Source: Macrolepiota albuminosa (lineage: Eukaryota > Basidiomycota > Agaricomycetes > Agaricales > Agaricaceae). From it: a stretch of DNA of 64,000 bases. The stretch lies in NCBI GenBank assembly GCA_027475525.1, contig JAMWFC010000077.1:496001-560000 (forward strand), read 5' to 3'. Shown here in pieces: positions 35,899-48,066 of the stretch. Below the pieces are notes generated by a model that saw only the letters and a list, made by a program, of their open reading frames with translations, made no database searches and was not told the DNA's origin. Position 1 is the first letter of the stretch; every line of letters starts with the position of its first letter. A program made the translations under genes and the position numbers.

Positions 35899-38800
35899 TT
35901 TATGTTATGAAATACAATAGAAACTTTCGTCTTCCAAGTAAAGAAACGGGCGGAAGATCTGAATGTAGCTCATCGCGAAGGAGAATCGGAGCGAATATTG
36001 TTGCTGCCAAAAGAGTGAATCTCAGGTGATCGAGAGAGAAAATGGTATATACCTATTCTTTCTGGCTTATCTGGAGACTGATGGTCTGACTGGCAGAGAA
36101 AATGCAAAAAAGCAGTTAAAGATATCCAGACCTGTACCAGGTTGTCAGTTTGTGACGGTGTTTCAGTAAGAAGTGCTAACGTTGACTGAGACTGGCGGAA
36201 AAGTGTCCAGAAGCTAGACAGGCGAGAACCGTTACTCGACGCGAACAAATCGGCAAAGGAAAACTATACTTCAAAAGCTTGATCACGGTTTGGAATTTGA
36301 GTACATTCCAGATGCAAGTGGGTTGGCACAATTGGGTCGATCAATGAATCCAGTAAACGTAGCAATGTCTCTCCAAAAGAGAGCATCACTACTCGATCTG
36401 AGTCTGCCGGCGAAAATGGGAACTCGTCTCCAGTATCCAAGCACTTGGTGAACAGTTACACTGCTGCAAAGACATTTATGTTCAAAGCCACGACACACCT
36501 CTACTATTGCATTAATGACATTTTCATCTCCTGGTGATGTAAACATTCCATCCTGCAAGCTGTATTAGTACCTCATTTCTGAATTATCGAGTGTTATGAA
36601 TAGTAAGTACGTCAACATGACCAGACATCATCCAGTTGATAAGCCGCATGATCTCTCTTGGTGCATTGATTAGCTGATCTTGGGGCCGAAGGTCATCTAA
36701 CGAGTTGAGAGATCGGACTGGACCGGGGAGTCGAGTCAACCATGAAAGTTTGTTTGCAAAGCATGTACGCTCTGTAATCATATCAGCACCGGTTTGCTGA
36801 GTCCATTTGCCTGAAAGACGTACGATACTCTGCTACAACACTTATGAAGTGATCTTTACCCAAAATTGTATGAAGAATCAAAGTCGTCCTGAGCTCTTTC
36901 TGGCCCAGGTTTAACTTGTATGCTATCTCGTTGTCCACATGGGATGTCAAAGTGACCCGGATTGATTCACCTGGTAAAAGTATTGCCTAACAACATCAAC
37001 CTTGTTGACCTCCTTCGCATGCAATTCTGATGTTACCTGCATTGGTTCAATACGCATCCACTCGGGATCTGGATCGCGTCGAATCAGTGACAACAACAGT
37101 AATAATATCGGTCTTACGGGCAGCGGTATCACGAGCGAGAGGAACGAAACGGTATGCGCAAGGACTCTGAGCAAGGAAAATGTAAACGTCATGGCTACGA
37201 AATGCAGTATTCGCACAGAAAAAAGACGTACTTGACCCACGTTCGTCAGTTTCAAATCTTGAGAAGTTGTCCGTTGGTAGCTGTATTACAAGTTCTGTAG
37301 GTCAATGTGGACCCTCATGGACATCCGACGCACGAAAAGAAGCCCATGTTAACAGATGTAGTATTGAGCTCGATAACCCTGTGTGATGAGTCCTCCATCT
37401 GAGAAAGACTCTTTGATAACTTCCGACAGGTGTCCCTATAGGAGTCTTCGTCATAGACGTCTACCTGAAATGGCAGATTTAGGACCGATGATGGCAAAGT
37501 GTTTTATACTTAACACTAAGAGAAAAGTCCCCCGCAACAGGTCTGTGATCGCTCATCGTGATTTGAGGGTGGTCAGTGTACGACGACTGTCGTACACTGA
37601 CATCGTTCCCTGCCATATACAAAATACGGTCGGTCCAAGCTGGCTTCCGTCTACAGTCACATCTATCACATAGGCCTTGATCAGTCTAGAGGTGTCACAA
37701 ACTTTGTATCGTATCCCAACATGTCCGTCTCTATTCCGGGGCTGAAGCGATATGTACTATTGACAGGGCATCAAGCATAAGTAGTACGCGGAAATAACAA
37801 CGTACGGAAGGTGCGTGATGGGATACTCAAAGAAGCCAGAGAAAGCTTTCCCACTATGACTTGCTTTTTTGAGCTGAGCAATTGTTAGAGTAGTAAACGC
37901 AAGCCATAACTAGAAGTCACACTTGATCATACTGTAAAAGTATTTCCAATCTCCTGGCGATTGAACCGGAGGCCAGAACACCTCGTACATCCTCATGTGG
38001 AAGATCGATACGATAATTCAAGTCTACACAGCCTAAGTATAATCAGAAACAGGTGTTCAGGGGACGTACCGCCCTAAAATCAAAGTCAGAATTAGATGAC
38101 ACAAACAGAAATCAATTCACCATCCAAAACAGCACGTCGCTCTCATACGCGCTCACATGCACAGGCACTGTGCTACCCGCATACAACAATCCAGTTTCAA
38201 ATTTCAACTTCGAGGAAATATCATGAAAATCAGAATTTCGCTTGTCAGCGTTTTCATCAAAAGCCGCAAGATGAGAGTTAATAAAAGCCAGAGTCGTAGG
38301 ACCAGAAGATGCCACATCAACGAAATCCGAAACGGGAGGCGTGAAAGTGAGGCGTATAGCCACACCGCCTTTGTTCCCCTGGATGAGGCTTAAGTGAAAA
38401 CTACAGTGCTATCACAACGAGCGTACCAGTATACCCATGATGCCTGTGCTGACAATAGATGATTGTATGTGAGAAAAGCATGAGACTAAAGCCTTTTTGG
38501 CTATTATAACGATAAGCATTCCAACGTGTTGCTTTGATGCCAACTGACATCGAAGAAGTTAAAATGTTGCTAATCAGCTGAGGTACAAGGACTGCACTAC
38601 CTTTTCGTACAGTTCTATCTTTTCACCCAAAGCAGCAAATATGGCGTGACACCATGCGTCTTCTCTCGCTGCACCTGAAGAGTAAACCAAGGCTTCTGTA
38701 GAAAGATCAAGCTCTTGGAAACCTAGTACCAGCAAGTCCGGATGAGGGTCAGCGAACTCGGTCATTTGGCCGACGTTAGGAGTGAGGGTGTTCAGACTAA

Positions 38801-40037
38801 CGACTTCGGACATTGAAGACGGGTTTGAAGCAGACACACCCTTGACTACTCCACCAATTGTCGAAGAAACGCTACTCGAAAGAGACATCACGGTCGCATT
38901 GGCCGAAGACGATGACGATGTCTGGTTTAAAACCCAGGATGATAGGTCCTGAGAGGGAAGCCTCCCATTGACATTGAAAGTTCCAATTCGGATCTTTAGC
39001 CTATATCGACCTTTGACAGAAGTTTCTCGGGCTCGGATGTGGATTGATTCATTCCTGATAAGTCCAAAATCTGCGATATCGTCGCCAAATGAGCCTGCGA
39101 AAGAGGGTGAAAGGCGTGTATGAAACGGTTCATTGGTCAGACGCAAGTCTTGGGGAAGTTGGACTAGATGACGATGTCAGTTCTTTTGTAACCTTTTTTC
39201 CAGTATGACTCACACAGATAAGATGATTCGCGGTCTAAGGCATAGGGTAGCAGCCATATAAAATCAGCATCCAATTGCGTTGCCTTGTAGTTATCTGATA
39301 TACATTTTTACAATAAGTTCAAATCAGTCATAAGCATGTATTTTACCTTCCATCTTGGTCAGTCCTCGACACTCCGTCACGAAAAGGCGTAATGCCTTCA
39401 CGTTACTCGTGAAAAAGGAAACAGGTTCTAGTTGTCGCCCTGGAACCGATTTTCTCCCAGGATGAATAGTGAGAGAGAACCCTTACTTCCATGAAGACGC
39501 TGGTCAAAAGCAAAATAGGGCCCCAAGATGATGTTTACATACCTGTATCATCAAAATCGTGTGTGTTGAGCCCAGATACATGCCGCTTAATTTGGGCTAG
39601 AGAGATAGAGAGATCAGACGTAAGAGGGAAAATGGTTTCAATTTCGATAACATGAGTTGTGTAATCTTGAGTCTTAGTTGTACACACGAAAATACTGGTA
39701 ACGATGAAGAATCAGTAAACACAGTTATATCTTGGTTCGGGTAGGAAAAACCGGCAAATATATCTCAAGATTCAAATTCCTTGGACTGAGCTCCTGGATA
39801 GAAAAAGATACCTTACCTGCCTTCTTTGGAGGCATATCGGGTATCGTCTTGGTGGTCTATAACAGCCAGTATTCTCGCGTCTCCTGGGTCAAATGCCGAG
39901 TTGGTGTGCCTCACACCATCAGTCGCTATGCTATCCAGACTTGCTGTCTGGATGATCTGAGCCTCCAAAAGCACTCGGAGGTTTTCCGTCGAACGCAACA
40001 AGGCACGAAGCGACTCTTCGGCCGTTGCTGGAGGCAT
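35899..40037 (-). CDS. OCRL/INPP5B-like inositol polyphosphate 5-phosphatase with RhoGAP-like tail
   Basis: Many short exons, from ATG at 40037 (MPPATAEESLRALLRS) to TAA at 35899-35901. After a PH-like region (ALRLFVTECRGLTKME) comes the 5-phosphatase core: RIGTFNVNGRLPS near 38990, DLLVLGFQELDLSTEAL, KQHVGMLIVIIAKKA, GNKGGVAIRLTFTPP, NSHLAAFDENADKRNSDFH near 38260, DLNYRIDLPHED near 38010, TYRFSPGIETDMLGYDTK, KPAWTDRILYMAG near 37630, and MSDHRPVAGDF. An ASH-type linker follows (NVGQSPCAYRFV, HPEWMRIEPMQ, AILLPGESIRVTL), then a RhoGAP-like domain (ECLDTGDEFPFSP, VWISLTAFLHFL, ATIFAPILLRDE). It should remove the 5-phosphate of PI(4,5)P2/PI(3,4,5)P3 at endomembranes. Individual exon edges in the first 900 bp are approximate. 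Confidence 0.92.
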
Positions 40038-40783
40038 TCGTGTAGTGAGGGCGCTTCTAAATAGAGCGGTATCGGACGAGATTGGGAAATATTGTTCTTC
40101 GTGATTGTCAAACTTTGGACATTATGGAACGCGAGAATCCATGCACAGACGTCACGATCGCATTTCAAGGGACCCCAACGTCACATGCTGTCATCATTTT
40201 GTGACAATACCATCAAACTCGATTTTGAACAGAATTTCTCGATGGTCAAAATTAACTGTGCGGTATTGTCATTTCTTGTTGGCATCAGATGAAGAATCGG
40301 TAAGCCACAAGCTATCGTGGCGGACGGTGACTTGGTACAGAACTGTTTTACATCATAAGATTCGATGCACCTATAGGGCCGATGCAAGAAAATGCGGGAA
40401 ATGCGCTCAGACTGCCGTCTGTTAAGACCACCTTTGTGTAAGTCTGATTACATAGTAAGTAACTCTTCTTTGGTTCAACGTATAACCGACTAAGGATGTC
40501 GTATGATACTCTGCTGTATCTATATGTAATTAGTTCTATGTCAGGGTAGACTGAGGGGTAGAGGAGAAAGAAGGATAATGAATGGAAACAGCGACGAGGT
40601 TGATGGTCCCTTCACGTCCCGTTCTTTATGAGGTAGGTATTAGCAAAAGTCGTTGTCCGAACCAGTGTGACAACTATCACTGTGGATTGGTGGCATGCTA
40701 TCTAATACAGTAGTTTCTATGTTTTATTAGATACATGCAGAATTCGGAGGAGATGCCGATGCGAGTGAACTCACAAGGTTTTG
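40038..40783. other. Intergenic spacer
   Basis: Upstream of the 5-phosphatase and downstream of the DUF6534 gene. Short frames only; nothing recognised. Confidence 0.45.
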
Positions 40784-42656
40784 TTAAATGGCATTTCCAA
40801 TCTCACAATTACGATGCACTTCTCCAGAAATAGCAACCGGTAGTTTGGAGTTTCTTGGGCCGTTTGGACGCATACTGAGATCGCTACCAGAAGATGAAAC
40901 GACGACAGAAATCACGCCGCCTTTCTCAGATAACGCATCTCTGCTGTTCAGCGATGCGAGGAGGCTGTTTAGGAGCACTTGATCAAATGTCATCAGGAAG
41001 AGCACGGACGGCATCATGAAAAAGAGAATGATACATTTGGAGAGTATGTGGTAGATTGCCATCCACACAAAATTGTCATGCATGGCAGCATAGGTTATCA
41101 GGCAAGCCATATGAGAAATGCTAAGAAAATGTCAAAGTCCATCGATGTGTGGGGATTTTTGAAGAAGCATACGTTGTAAGAAGAGCTGGAAATGGAAAAC
41201 ACGTCAATCCCAGCATGAGGCAAACGATGAATACTTTTACCTGTATTGACAGAATATTTTATTAGGGCTCTAACAAGCGAGTCCGTTCTGGATTCAGATT
41301 TGATGAGCCTCGGAGTGTTAATAAGCTGTCATCATAACCGTACTTTTTCAGTCCAGAACGTCGCTGCCACAAGTTGATGCACAAGAAGACTGCAATAAAT
41401 ATGTCCGCTGCCATGCCACTTGCCAATCCTATGTAGAGAAGATACTAGAAAAAAATGAGAAGTTGATCCCACAGAGATTTTGAGTGGCTTACAGATACTT
41501 TCAGGAAATAACTAAGGTCTCCATCAAAATTACTGCAAACCAGAAAATATGTCATGATAAGAAACACGACATCCTGTTCAAAACCTTGATATGGACGCAC
41601 GAACTAAGAAACGCTTGTGAGGTTAGTTTAGCATGACTCAAGGAGACAAAAAAATTTAATATTCACCCAGGACAGATGCTAATGGTTGATAAGAATATGG
41701 TGAGATGTTGATCTCAAGAAAGTACACATACCAAAAGATAGAAGAGAAGTTGTGGCCTACTTTGATATAAGTTGAGCTATATAGAGAATGGATGTTGCGA
41801 CTCACAATACAAATGGCAACATAAATATTCTTTGCAGATACTGCATACTGGATGTCAGAATGATTAATTTCTAATTTGAGTGAGTACATACTAATCCAGA
41901 CGCGCCACAAAAAAATGCTGGAAATTGACAATATCCTCATTCATTAACATATTAATAAATGTCGCAAAGCATACCCTCTGATAATTAAGTCGCTGGTTTC
42001 CTACATTGACAAAGTTAATTGAATGCCTGTTCTCAACAATGGATTTTTCATAGAACTGAGCTCACCGAGACATAGAAAAGGGCTAAAGCCTATTGATAAA
42101 CCAATCAGTCACTGACAGCTCAAATTTGAATCGTACTACACACTGCTGGATTTCTATGTGTTTCATACGATTAAGATTAGCAGATTGCAAAGTATAAAAA
42201 GGAGACTTACGAATGGTGTGATATAAGAAAATCATAGTTTCCGAAGTCGGAAACTAGAGAAATGTACATGTTTTGAGCGGCTAGAGCTTGGTGGAGTGTA
42301 TCAAGGATCCTGATGGATGGTGTGTGAAGGCAATCAACATGAGCAAGCATGAGAATAACTCTGCCTTACCAGAGAAAAGATATCTGTGGAGGAGATCAGT
42401 TGAGCTTTGGAGCCGAATGAGCTGCAGAAATGGCACAGACCACTCTCTTGAACCATTGATTGTCCCGATTGTTCTTGAAATATGTGTAAGACTGCACACA
42501 AGTTATACCATATAGACTGGTTGATAGGAAAGTCACAATGTTCGCCTTAAATGTGTGATGTTTAAAAAAAACATACATTCCAGCAAGGGTAACGCCTATA
42601 AAGACAGCGCCCAATGTGTTGTCCAGTGCAGTTGCAGGGTGAAAAGCAGATGACAT
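40784..42656 (-). CDS. DUF6534 multi-membrane-spanning protein
   Basis: The gene is intron-rich, from ATG at 42656 (MSSAFHPATALDNTLGAVFI) to TAA at 40784. Segments typical of this Agaricomycete family occur in order: DNTLGAVFIGVTLAGILYGI, VQSYTYFKNNRDNQWFKRV, ISFLWILDTLHQALAAQNMY, VSDFGNYDFL, IFLWRVWI with AKNIYVAICI, YLLYIGLASGMAADIFIAVF with LCINLWQRRSGLKK, TDSLVRALIKYSVNT, ACLITYAAMHDNFVWMAIYH, LLNSLLASLNSRDAL. Hydrophobic blocks suggest about seven membrane helices with a polar tail. A 14-nt exon (42370-42383) is required to join KRV to ISFLW and ILDTLHQ. Middle exons between 41500 and 42200 are uncertain. The function of DUF6534 proteins is unknown; they are greatly expanded in mushrooms. 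Confidence 0.8.
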
Positions 42657-43945
42657 AGTTGGCAAAGTAGATTATGCAATTTTCAAGATGAGAAGAAGCA
42701 CACCAACAGCGCAACACTGAAGGTCAGTCTTTATATGTCAGTGCATGACAGGATATTTGAGAATGATATCAGTTGTGATCGTACACCTTGCAGATGATAT
42801 TAGTCTCCAGTGTCCTATTTCTGAGCTAAATGAGACCAGCATCACTCAACGCAGAAAAACCCTCCATAAACAAAGGTCAAAAGTGATAAATGTCACTGCG
42901 AAAGTGTCGACAGCTGCCAGATACTGAAACAGGTGATTTGATAGGAAGGTTATAAAGAGTCAGCAGTATACAAATCGAAGTGGCCGTTGAGTTCGACAGT
43001 CCAATAGAAAGTGAATAATGACTGTCAGGCTGGTAAAGGTTCATTGGACTCAAGTCCCAAAAACTAGAGCCAACCAACACCATTGAGCACTACAAACCAA
43101 ATATGATTATGTTGATAGTTTGTCTGATGGACATACTACGTAGAATTAGCACATGAGAGCTGTGATCGAAGAAGTAGGAAGACAGTATCATTGATTAACT
43201 TCTGTCGGTGTATCTAAATCCAAACAAATGACTGTCAACCACATCTACGATTGCAACTGAATTCCTTTCATGTATCAGAATGCCAAATTAGAATTGGCAC
43301 AGAGTGATTTGAAGTGCTCCATCCTATACTTATTGAAGCTATTTTCGATGACATAGAGCCTAACTGTGGCCAGATAACAATCAAGTGTGCATGTAGTGAA
43401 CGATAGTGATGAGGTGATTTTAGTAACCTTGTTATGATTATGAGATCCCTATTGCATCCGGGTGGTCAGAGTTGATATCTATACAGATGGCATGCAAATT
43501 GTTCAACCTGCATTGCAGCAAAAGTGACGACTTTGAAACCGAATTTATGACAGACATCAACAAGTGAAAAGATCAATAGGATCTTCTCTAGATCATTTAT
43601 AGGTCCTGAGAATGGCAATATTGCCATCTATGGACTCTTCAATCTTTGAAAAATGGAACTGCCATGGGCACAATCCTGCAATTGTATGTGCATGAGAAGT
43701 CATTCAGCATATAGAATCTCATGCTAGAACACTGCACAGAACTACTTGTGCACTAATCTATAGCATAGTTAATACAGCAGAGGAGGCAATTGCGGAGAAA
43801 TCAGGCGAGGCCGAAAATTGTGCCGCAGACATAGCTGTACACATGCAAGAGAGAGTCTCTGTCACTTACATGGAACATGATGAGACTGGGATGAGGGAGT
43901 AATCTGTCAATTGTAAATCTCTCTGATAGAAGGGTGGAGGTGACA
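42657..43945. other. AT-rich intergenic DNA, nothing recognised
   Basis: Short frames only. A search by eye for a second DUF6534 copy upstream found none. Confidence 0.35.
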
Positions 43946-44157
43946 TAGATCATATCACCGACATTGTCATCGTCAGTGACACCTGCACTGGACCACGGGT
44001 ATCCCAGACGGCGATAAAGAATGATCGAGTTTGGCAGGGACAGCAGTAGATCATATCACCGACATTGTCATCGTCGGTGGCACCTGCACTGCACTGGACC
44101 ACGGATATCCCAGACAGCGATAAAGAATGATCGAGTTTGGCAGGAACAGCGGTCATC
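43946..44157. repeat. Imperfect ~101-bp tandem duplication
   Basis: TAGATCATATCACCGACATT starts at 43946 and 44047. The copies differ by substitutions and by a GCACT insertion in the second, so the duplication is diverged and genuine. Confidence 0.8.
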
Positions 44158-44499
44158 ATCAGTCTCCTTCGCATAGCTTCTCGGCCTTCCCGCGCTGCAC
44201 AGAGTACAAATAGAAGGACCAAAGGGTAGAAGACGACAGCATATTAATCAATCCCTCCAATGACAATTGGCCCTGGGGACAAGATGAAAAGCTATAAATA
44301 TAAATTCAGTCGTTTGGGTGAGTGTGCATCCAAGATAGGTAGGATAGACTCATAACATAGGACGTCTTACGTTCCTCACAGAGTCAGGCGAAATTCAAGC
44401 TTCAACCGGTGTAATGCATCGGAGCGTGGAGCGGCGATGGCGATGCCCACCATTGCGGGATAGGATAACAAAGGAGACGATTTGGTTGATATCGGAGTA

Positions 44500-45251
44500 G
44501 TGGACGATGGGACCACCTTATGAGGGTTTTTGCCAATAATCTTTGAAAAGAATCTGGCCGTCCGATGTCCTAAGATCGATAGACATGGCTAGGCAACCTG
44601 GCGGAATGGTTACGTCTTGTGAATTCGTCGTAGTGCGAGTTTGGTAAGGACACACGGGACCCGCCTGCTGCGTATTGTAAGTAGCGACGATTGTTACGAC
44701 AATACGGCAATGTAAGCACAGAAGCGGTCGGTGCTGGGTTTGCAGCTGTTCCTGGTCAGTGCCTGCCCTGCATTTGGTATAGGCAGCTTGGACGAAGCCG
44801 GCGCCGACGTTGGCAGCCTGAGGTCCAAAGGAGATATCACAGGAGACGCGATATGGGACTGTGACTGTGACTGTGACTATTAGGACTGTGACGACGTACG
44901 CTGAGGAGCGACGAACAAGCCAACGCCCTCAGCTCCTGCAAAAAAAACAGGTCCGGGTCCAGCGACAGCAACATCGACAGTCCCTTCGACACACCTTTCT
45001 CCAGCGCTGCAAATCTGGCCTCGTGCGGCGGAGGTCCATCCGGACCTGGCCTGAGTTCATATTTCCACTTTTGGACTTTTGGCAGGGATAACGGAGGGGT
45101 CCTCGAATTTGCATTGACCAGCTGGGGTCATAAGCAATGCGCGCGCGCTATCAGGGCTAAACACGAGACGGCGGAAGAAATCAGTGAAGCTCTCGGCGCG
45201 CCGGGAGGATGGTTTGTCGACAGTGGGCGGAGGAAACAAATTCAATAACAT
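44500..45251 (-). CDS. Possible unrecognised gene, model incomplete
   Basis: The minus strand contains several protein-like blocks: MLLNLFPPPTVDKPSSRRAE near 45251, then after a probable intron ending in a T-run and TGCAG near 44935, a stretch reading VPYRVSCDISFGPQAANVGA near 44840, and VTIPPGCLAMSIDLRTSDGQ then ILFKDYW near 44600. Between them the frame breaks, and GACTGT microsatellite repeats (44860-44878) interrupt. The blocks look like coding sequence and could be one small gene, possibly decayed. No family was recognised and no splice model joins all parts. Confidence 0.3.
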
Positions 45252-45374
45252 GGAGGATGTAGACGCGGCGGTCCGAACTACAGGTACGCGATTAGTGGTT
45301 TATCAGGATTAGCTTACAGAGATCCCCGACTCTCTTACGTAAGTAACGAGAAGAGGGTTATGTCTTGACGAATA

Positions 45375-45663
45375 GTTTTTGTCCTGCCAAAGTCGATACA
45401 ATCACGTGCATCATGTGCCGTGATATCACGTGCATTGTTTGGCTTTGCTTTCCTGCACGCAAACGAAAAGTTTTTGTCCTGCCAAAGTCGATACAATCAC
45501 GTGAATCATGTGCCGTGATATCACGTGTATTGTTTGGCTTTGCTTTCCTGCACGCAAATGAAAAGTTTTTGTCCTGCCAAAGTCGATACAATCACGTGCA
45601 TCAATCATGTGCCGTGATATCGCGTGCATTGTTTGGCTTTGCTTTCCTGCATGCAAGCGAAAA
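45375..45663 (+). repeat. Three tandem ~95-bp units
   Basis: Units begin GTTTTTGTCCTGCCAAAGTC at 45375, 45470 and 45565, and a degenerate fourth start lies near 45664. The third unit has a 4-bp insertion (CATCAATCATG). Each unit contains ATCACGTG or a close variant and a GTTTGGCTTTGCTTTCCTGC block. They lie just inside the left end of the Helentron-like element. Confidence 0.9.
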
Positions 45664-45982
45664 AATTTTGTCTTGTCATAAGCATTGTTTTTGTTCTAGG
45701 TGGATACAAATCTACTATAAATCATCTGCACACCTTACTGTATGCTATTTTTTTTCTCTTATTATAGCATAATTTTGATTTAACATGTTTTTTTTTAGTT
45801 GCCACTTGCATTATAGCTTCTACTACAATATCAACACTGCTGCGACAAATAAACTTTCTGTCTCTACAACAAATAAACTTTCTGTCTCTACGACAAATAA
45901 ACTTTCTGTCTCTATGACAAAAAAAACTACCTGCTTTTATTACAAATAAACTTTTTGCTTCTACAATAAATAATAATTTTTT

Positions 45983-46249
45983 ATGTTTCCTCTTATTAAA
46001 TTGGCATGCGTTGCTGCTCGCATTTTAGATGAAGATGCATGTTCTCCATTCAATGTTGAACATAATATAAATGATTATCCTATATATTATGATTCTCTTT
46101 ATTATCCTGAATTATATTCTCATATGTTTCAATCATCTCAATCAATTATCAATTGGCTTTTTATTATATTTCAAAATACTATGCCTTTATCTAAATTTCT
46201 TATTTATTTTCTAAATAATAAATTTTATATATGCCATCTTACTTTGTGA
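45983..46249 (+). CDS. AT-rich frame of unknown function in the rolling-circle element
   Basis: 88-codon frame starting MFPLIKLACVAARILDEDAC. It uses A/T-ending codons almost throughout. It ends at a TGA before a further open segment at 46322. It may be the N-terminal part of the same ancestral protein as the next frame, broken by a stop. No family was recognised for this piece alone. Confidence 0.4.
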   Translation: MFPLIKLACVAARILDEDACSPFNVEHNINDYPIYYDSLYYPELYSHMFQSSQSIINWLFIIFQNTMPLSKFLIYFLNNKFYICHLTL

Positions 46250-46321
46250 ACATCTATAACTTTAGATTGTTTAGATATTTCATCACCACATTTTCATCCT
46301 TGCAATTATATTACTGCATTT

Positions 46322-47529
46322 TTGAATTCTGATTTGTCTGCTTTATATGCTCATCATCCAATTTGGTTTTATTATAGCCATCAGCACTATATTGAATCTT
46401 TACATGAACTTAGTTCAAAAATACTTAGAAATATTTTTGCACATTTTAAGCATTTTAAGCATCCAAAATTGCAGATTAAAACTGCTTATATTGATCTTCT
46501 TTTTGAGTATTTTATAAAATTCAGACATCAATGGTTAACTTTCAATAATAAGCAAATTGCTGCTGCTTTAAATATTACTATTTCTAATAAATCTTTGCAT
46601 ACTCTTTATTATCAATTAATGATTCAAACTTTTGGTGAAGCTGCTACTAAATGTTTTGTTATTTCTAATAATCCTCTTTTAAATTTATCAATTAAAAAAA
46701 ATCATAATATATTTTTACATGATTTATTAAATCTATCTACTATTAATCCTAATATTATAACCTCTAAACAAATTTCTAAAAAAAATCTTCACATTTTACT
46801 TTTACAATTGCATTCTTCTCGTCACCCTAAATTTGATTATACTTATTTAAGTATGGTTAAAGCTATTATTATTAGTTTTTATATGCGATGTATTTCACTT
46901 ATGTCTTGTACTTTGACTCAAATTCATTCATATATTTTATGTTATAATTATAAGCAAATTGTTTATGTATTTCACTTATGTCTTGTACTTTGACTCAAAT
47001 TCATTCATATATTTTATGTTATAATTATAAGCAAATTGTTTTTTCTTCATCTTTTGATGAATCTGTTTATTTACTTTTAGAGCAAGAATATAGTTCTCAT
47101 TTGTTATCTATTCTTACTGTTTCTCACAATAATCGTCTTAAATCTATTCGATCTTCAAATAAAATTGCAAAAGCAGAATTAAATATTGATCATTGTAATA
47201 AAATTATAAGTGAATGGCCAACGGTGCCTAATGATGATCTTATTATGAATTGTGCTGAAAATTATCGCAAAGCTTCTACTTGGATTCCTTCTAAAATTTG
47301 TGCAGTTTGTGCTCGTCAACAAATTTGCTCATCTATTAAATCATTTTCTATTACTTCCTTTCAAGATGTTAAACAATTAAATTTTAATATTTTAAAAATA
47401 TTTGATTTGCGCTTTTATAATGACTTTTCTACTCTTCCTACTTATCTTACTGGCTTAATGTTAGACATGCAGGGCATTTTACAAAATTCTTCTATAACAA
47501 TTTATATTTGTCATGATTGTTACAGATGA
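46322..47529 (+). CDS. Helitron-associated N-terminal protein region (DUF6570-like), split by an assembly duplication
   Basis: As given, the frame is broken: one part runs 46322-46993 and another 46978-47529 in a different register. A perfect 77-bp duplication (46888-47041) lies exactly at the break. Ignoring one copy makes a single frame of about 376 residues. The C-terminal part has CNKIISEWPTVPNDDL, ENYRKASTWIPSKICAVCAR and ICHDCY, which resemble the Cys-rich region upstream of Helitron-type helicases in mushroom genomes. The protein is Asn/Ile/Lys/Tyr-rich because codons are extremely AT-biased, quite unlike flanking genes. No helicase follows. Confidence 0.6.
46888..47041. repeat. Exact 77-bp tandem duplication (1 of 10)
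   Basis: Copies 46888-46964 and 46965-47041 are identical. It breaks the Helitron-type frame; removing one copy restores it. Confidence 0.95.
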
Positions 47530-48015
47530 TAATGTCGTGACTTTTGAAGAGCTTGTTCCTAATCCTGAAACAAGGTATGCTTTATTTGCGTATATACTCT
47601 GATAATACTCTAATCTTACTTCATTTTCTCTAGGCAAACTGAAAAAAAAGAAGCTTATCCAGGTTCTTTTCGAGTAGGCCACTTAGTGGAAGCCACTGTT
47701 ACATTTCGCACGGTCAAAGTGGGACGCAAAAATGCTCCATTGGTTCATTTAGATAAACTTTTGCTTGTCGCCAGGACTGCAACTCAGGTGCATGTTTTTT
47801 TTTGCTTTTTTTTATCATTTTTAACTAACAATACATATCAGTTGCTGAATGATAGGATAGCACAACTTCAAGTAGCAGTGCCTTCTCAACCGTCTCGCAT
47901 ATCTCGCAAGAGAAACTTGCAAGAAGATCCAGATGATTTTCCTACTCATTGCATCAAACGCACTGTGGTTGACAGTGAAGACGCTCTGCAACCTCTTGCT
48001 ATGGAGGCTGACTGA
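47520..48015 (+). CDS. Captured gene fragment downstream in the element
   Basis: A reading frame beginning about 47526 (NVVTFEELVPNPETR) joins across an intron (GTATGC...TCTCTAG, 47575-47635) to PGSFRVGHLVEATVTFRTVK. It then crosses another intron ending near 47840 to LLNDRIAQLQVAVPSQPSRI, and stops at 48013-48015. The PGSFRVGxxVEA segment recurs, as I remember, in many hypothetical mushroom proteins associated with transposons. Codon use is noticeably less AT-biased than the upstream frame, consistent with a separately acquired fragment. Function unknown. Confidence 0.5.
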
Positions 48016-48066
48016 AAAGCATGCTGCTCTTTTTTATGCTACCTGAACTAAATACGATGCATTACT

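Noticed and set aside
37572..37601. 12-bp inverted repeat with a 6-nt loop
   Set aside because: Lies inside a coding exon of the 5-phosphatase (NDVSVRQSSYTDH) whose codons read normally; likely chance or mRNA structure only.
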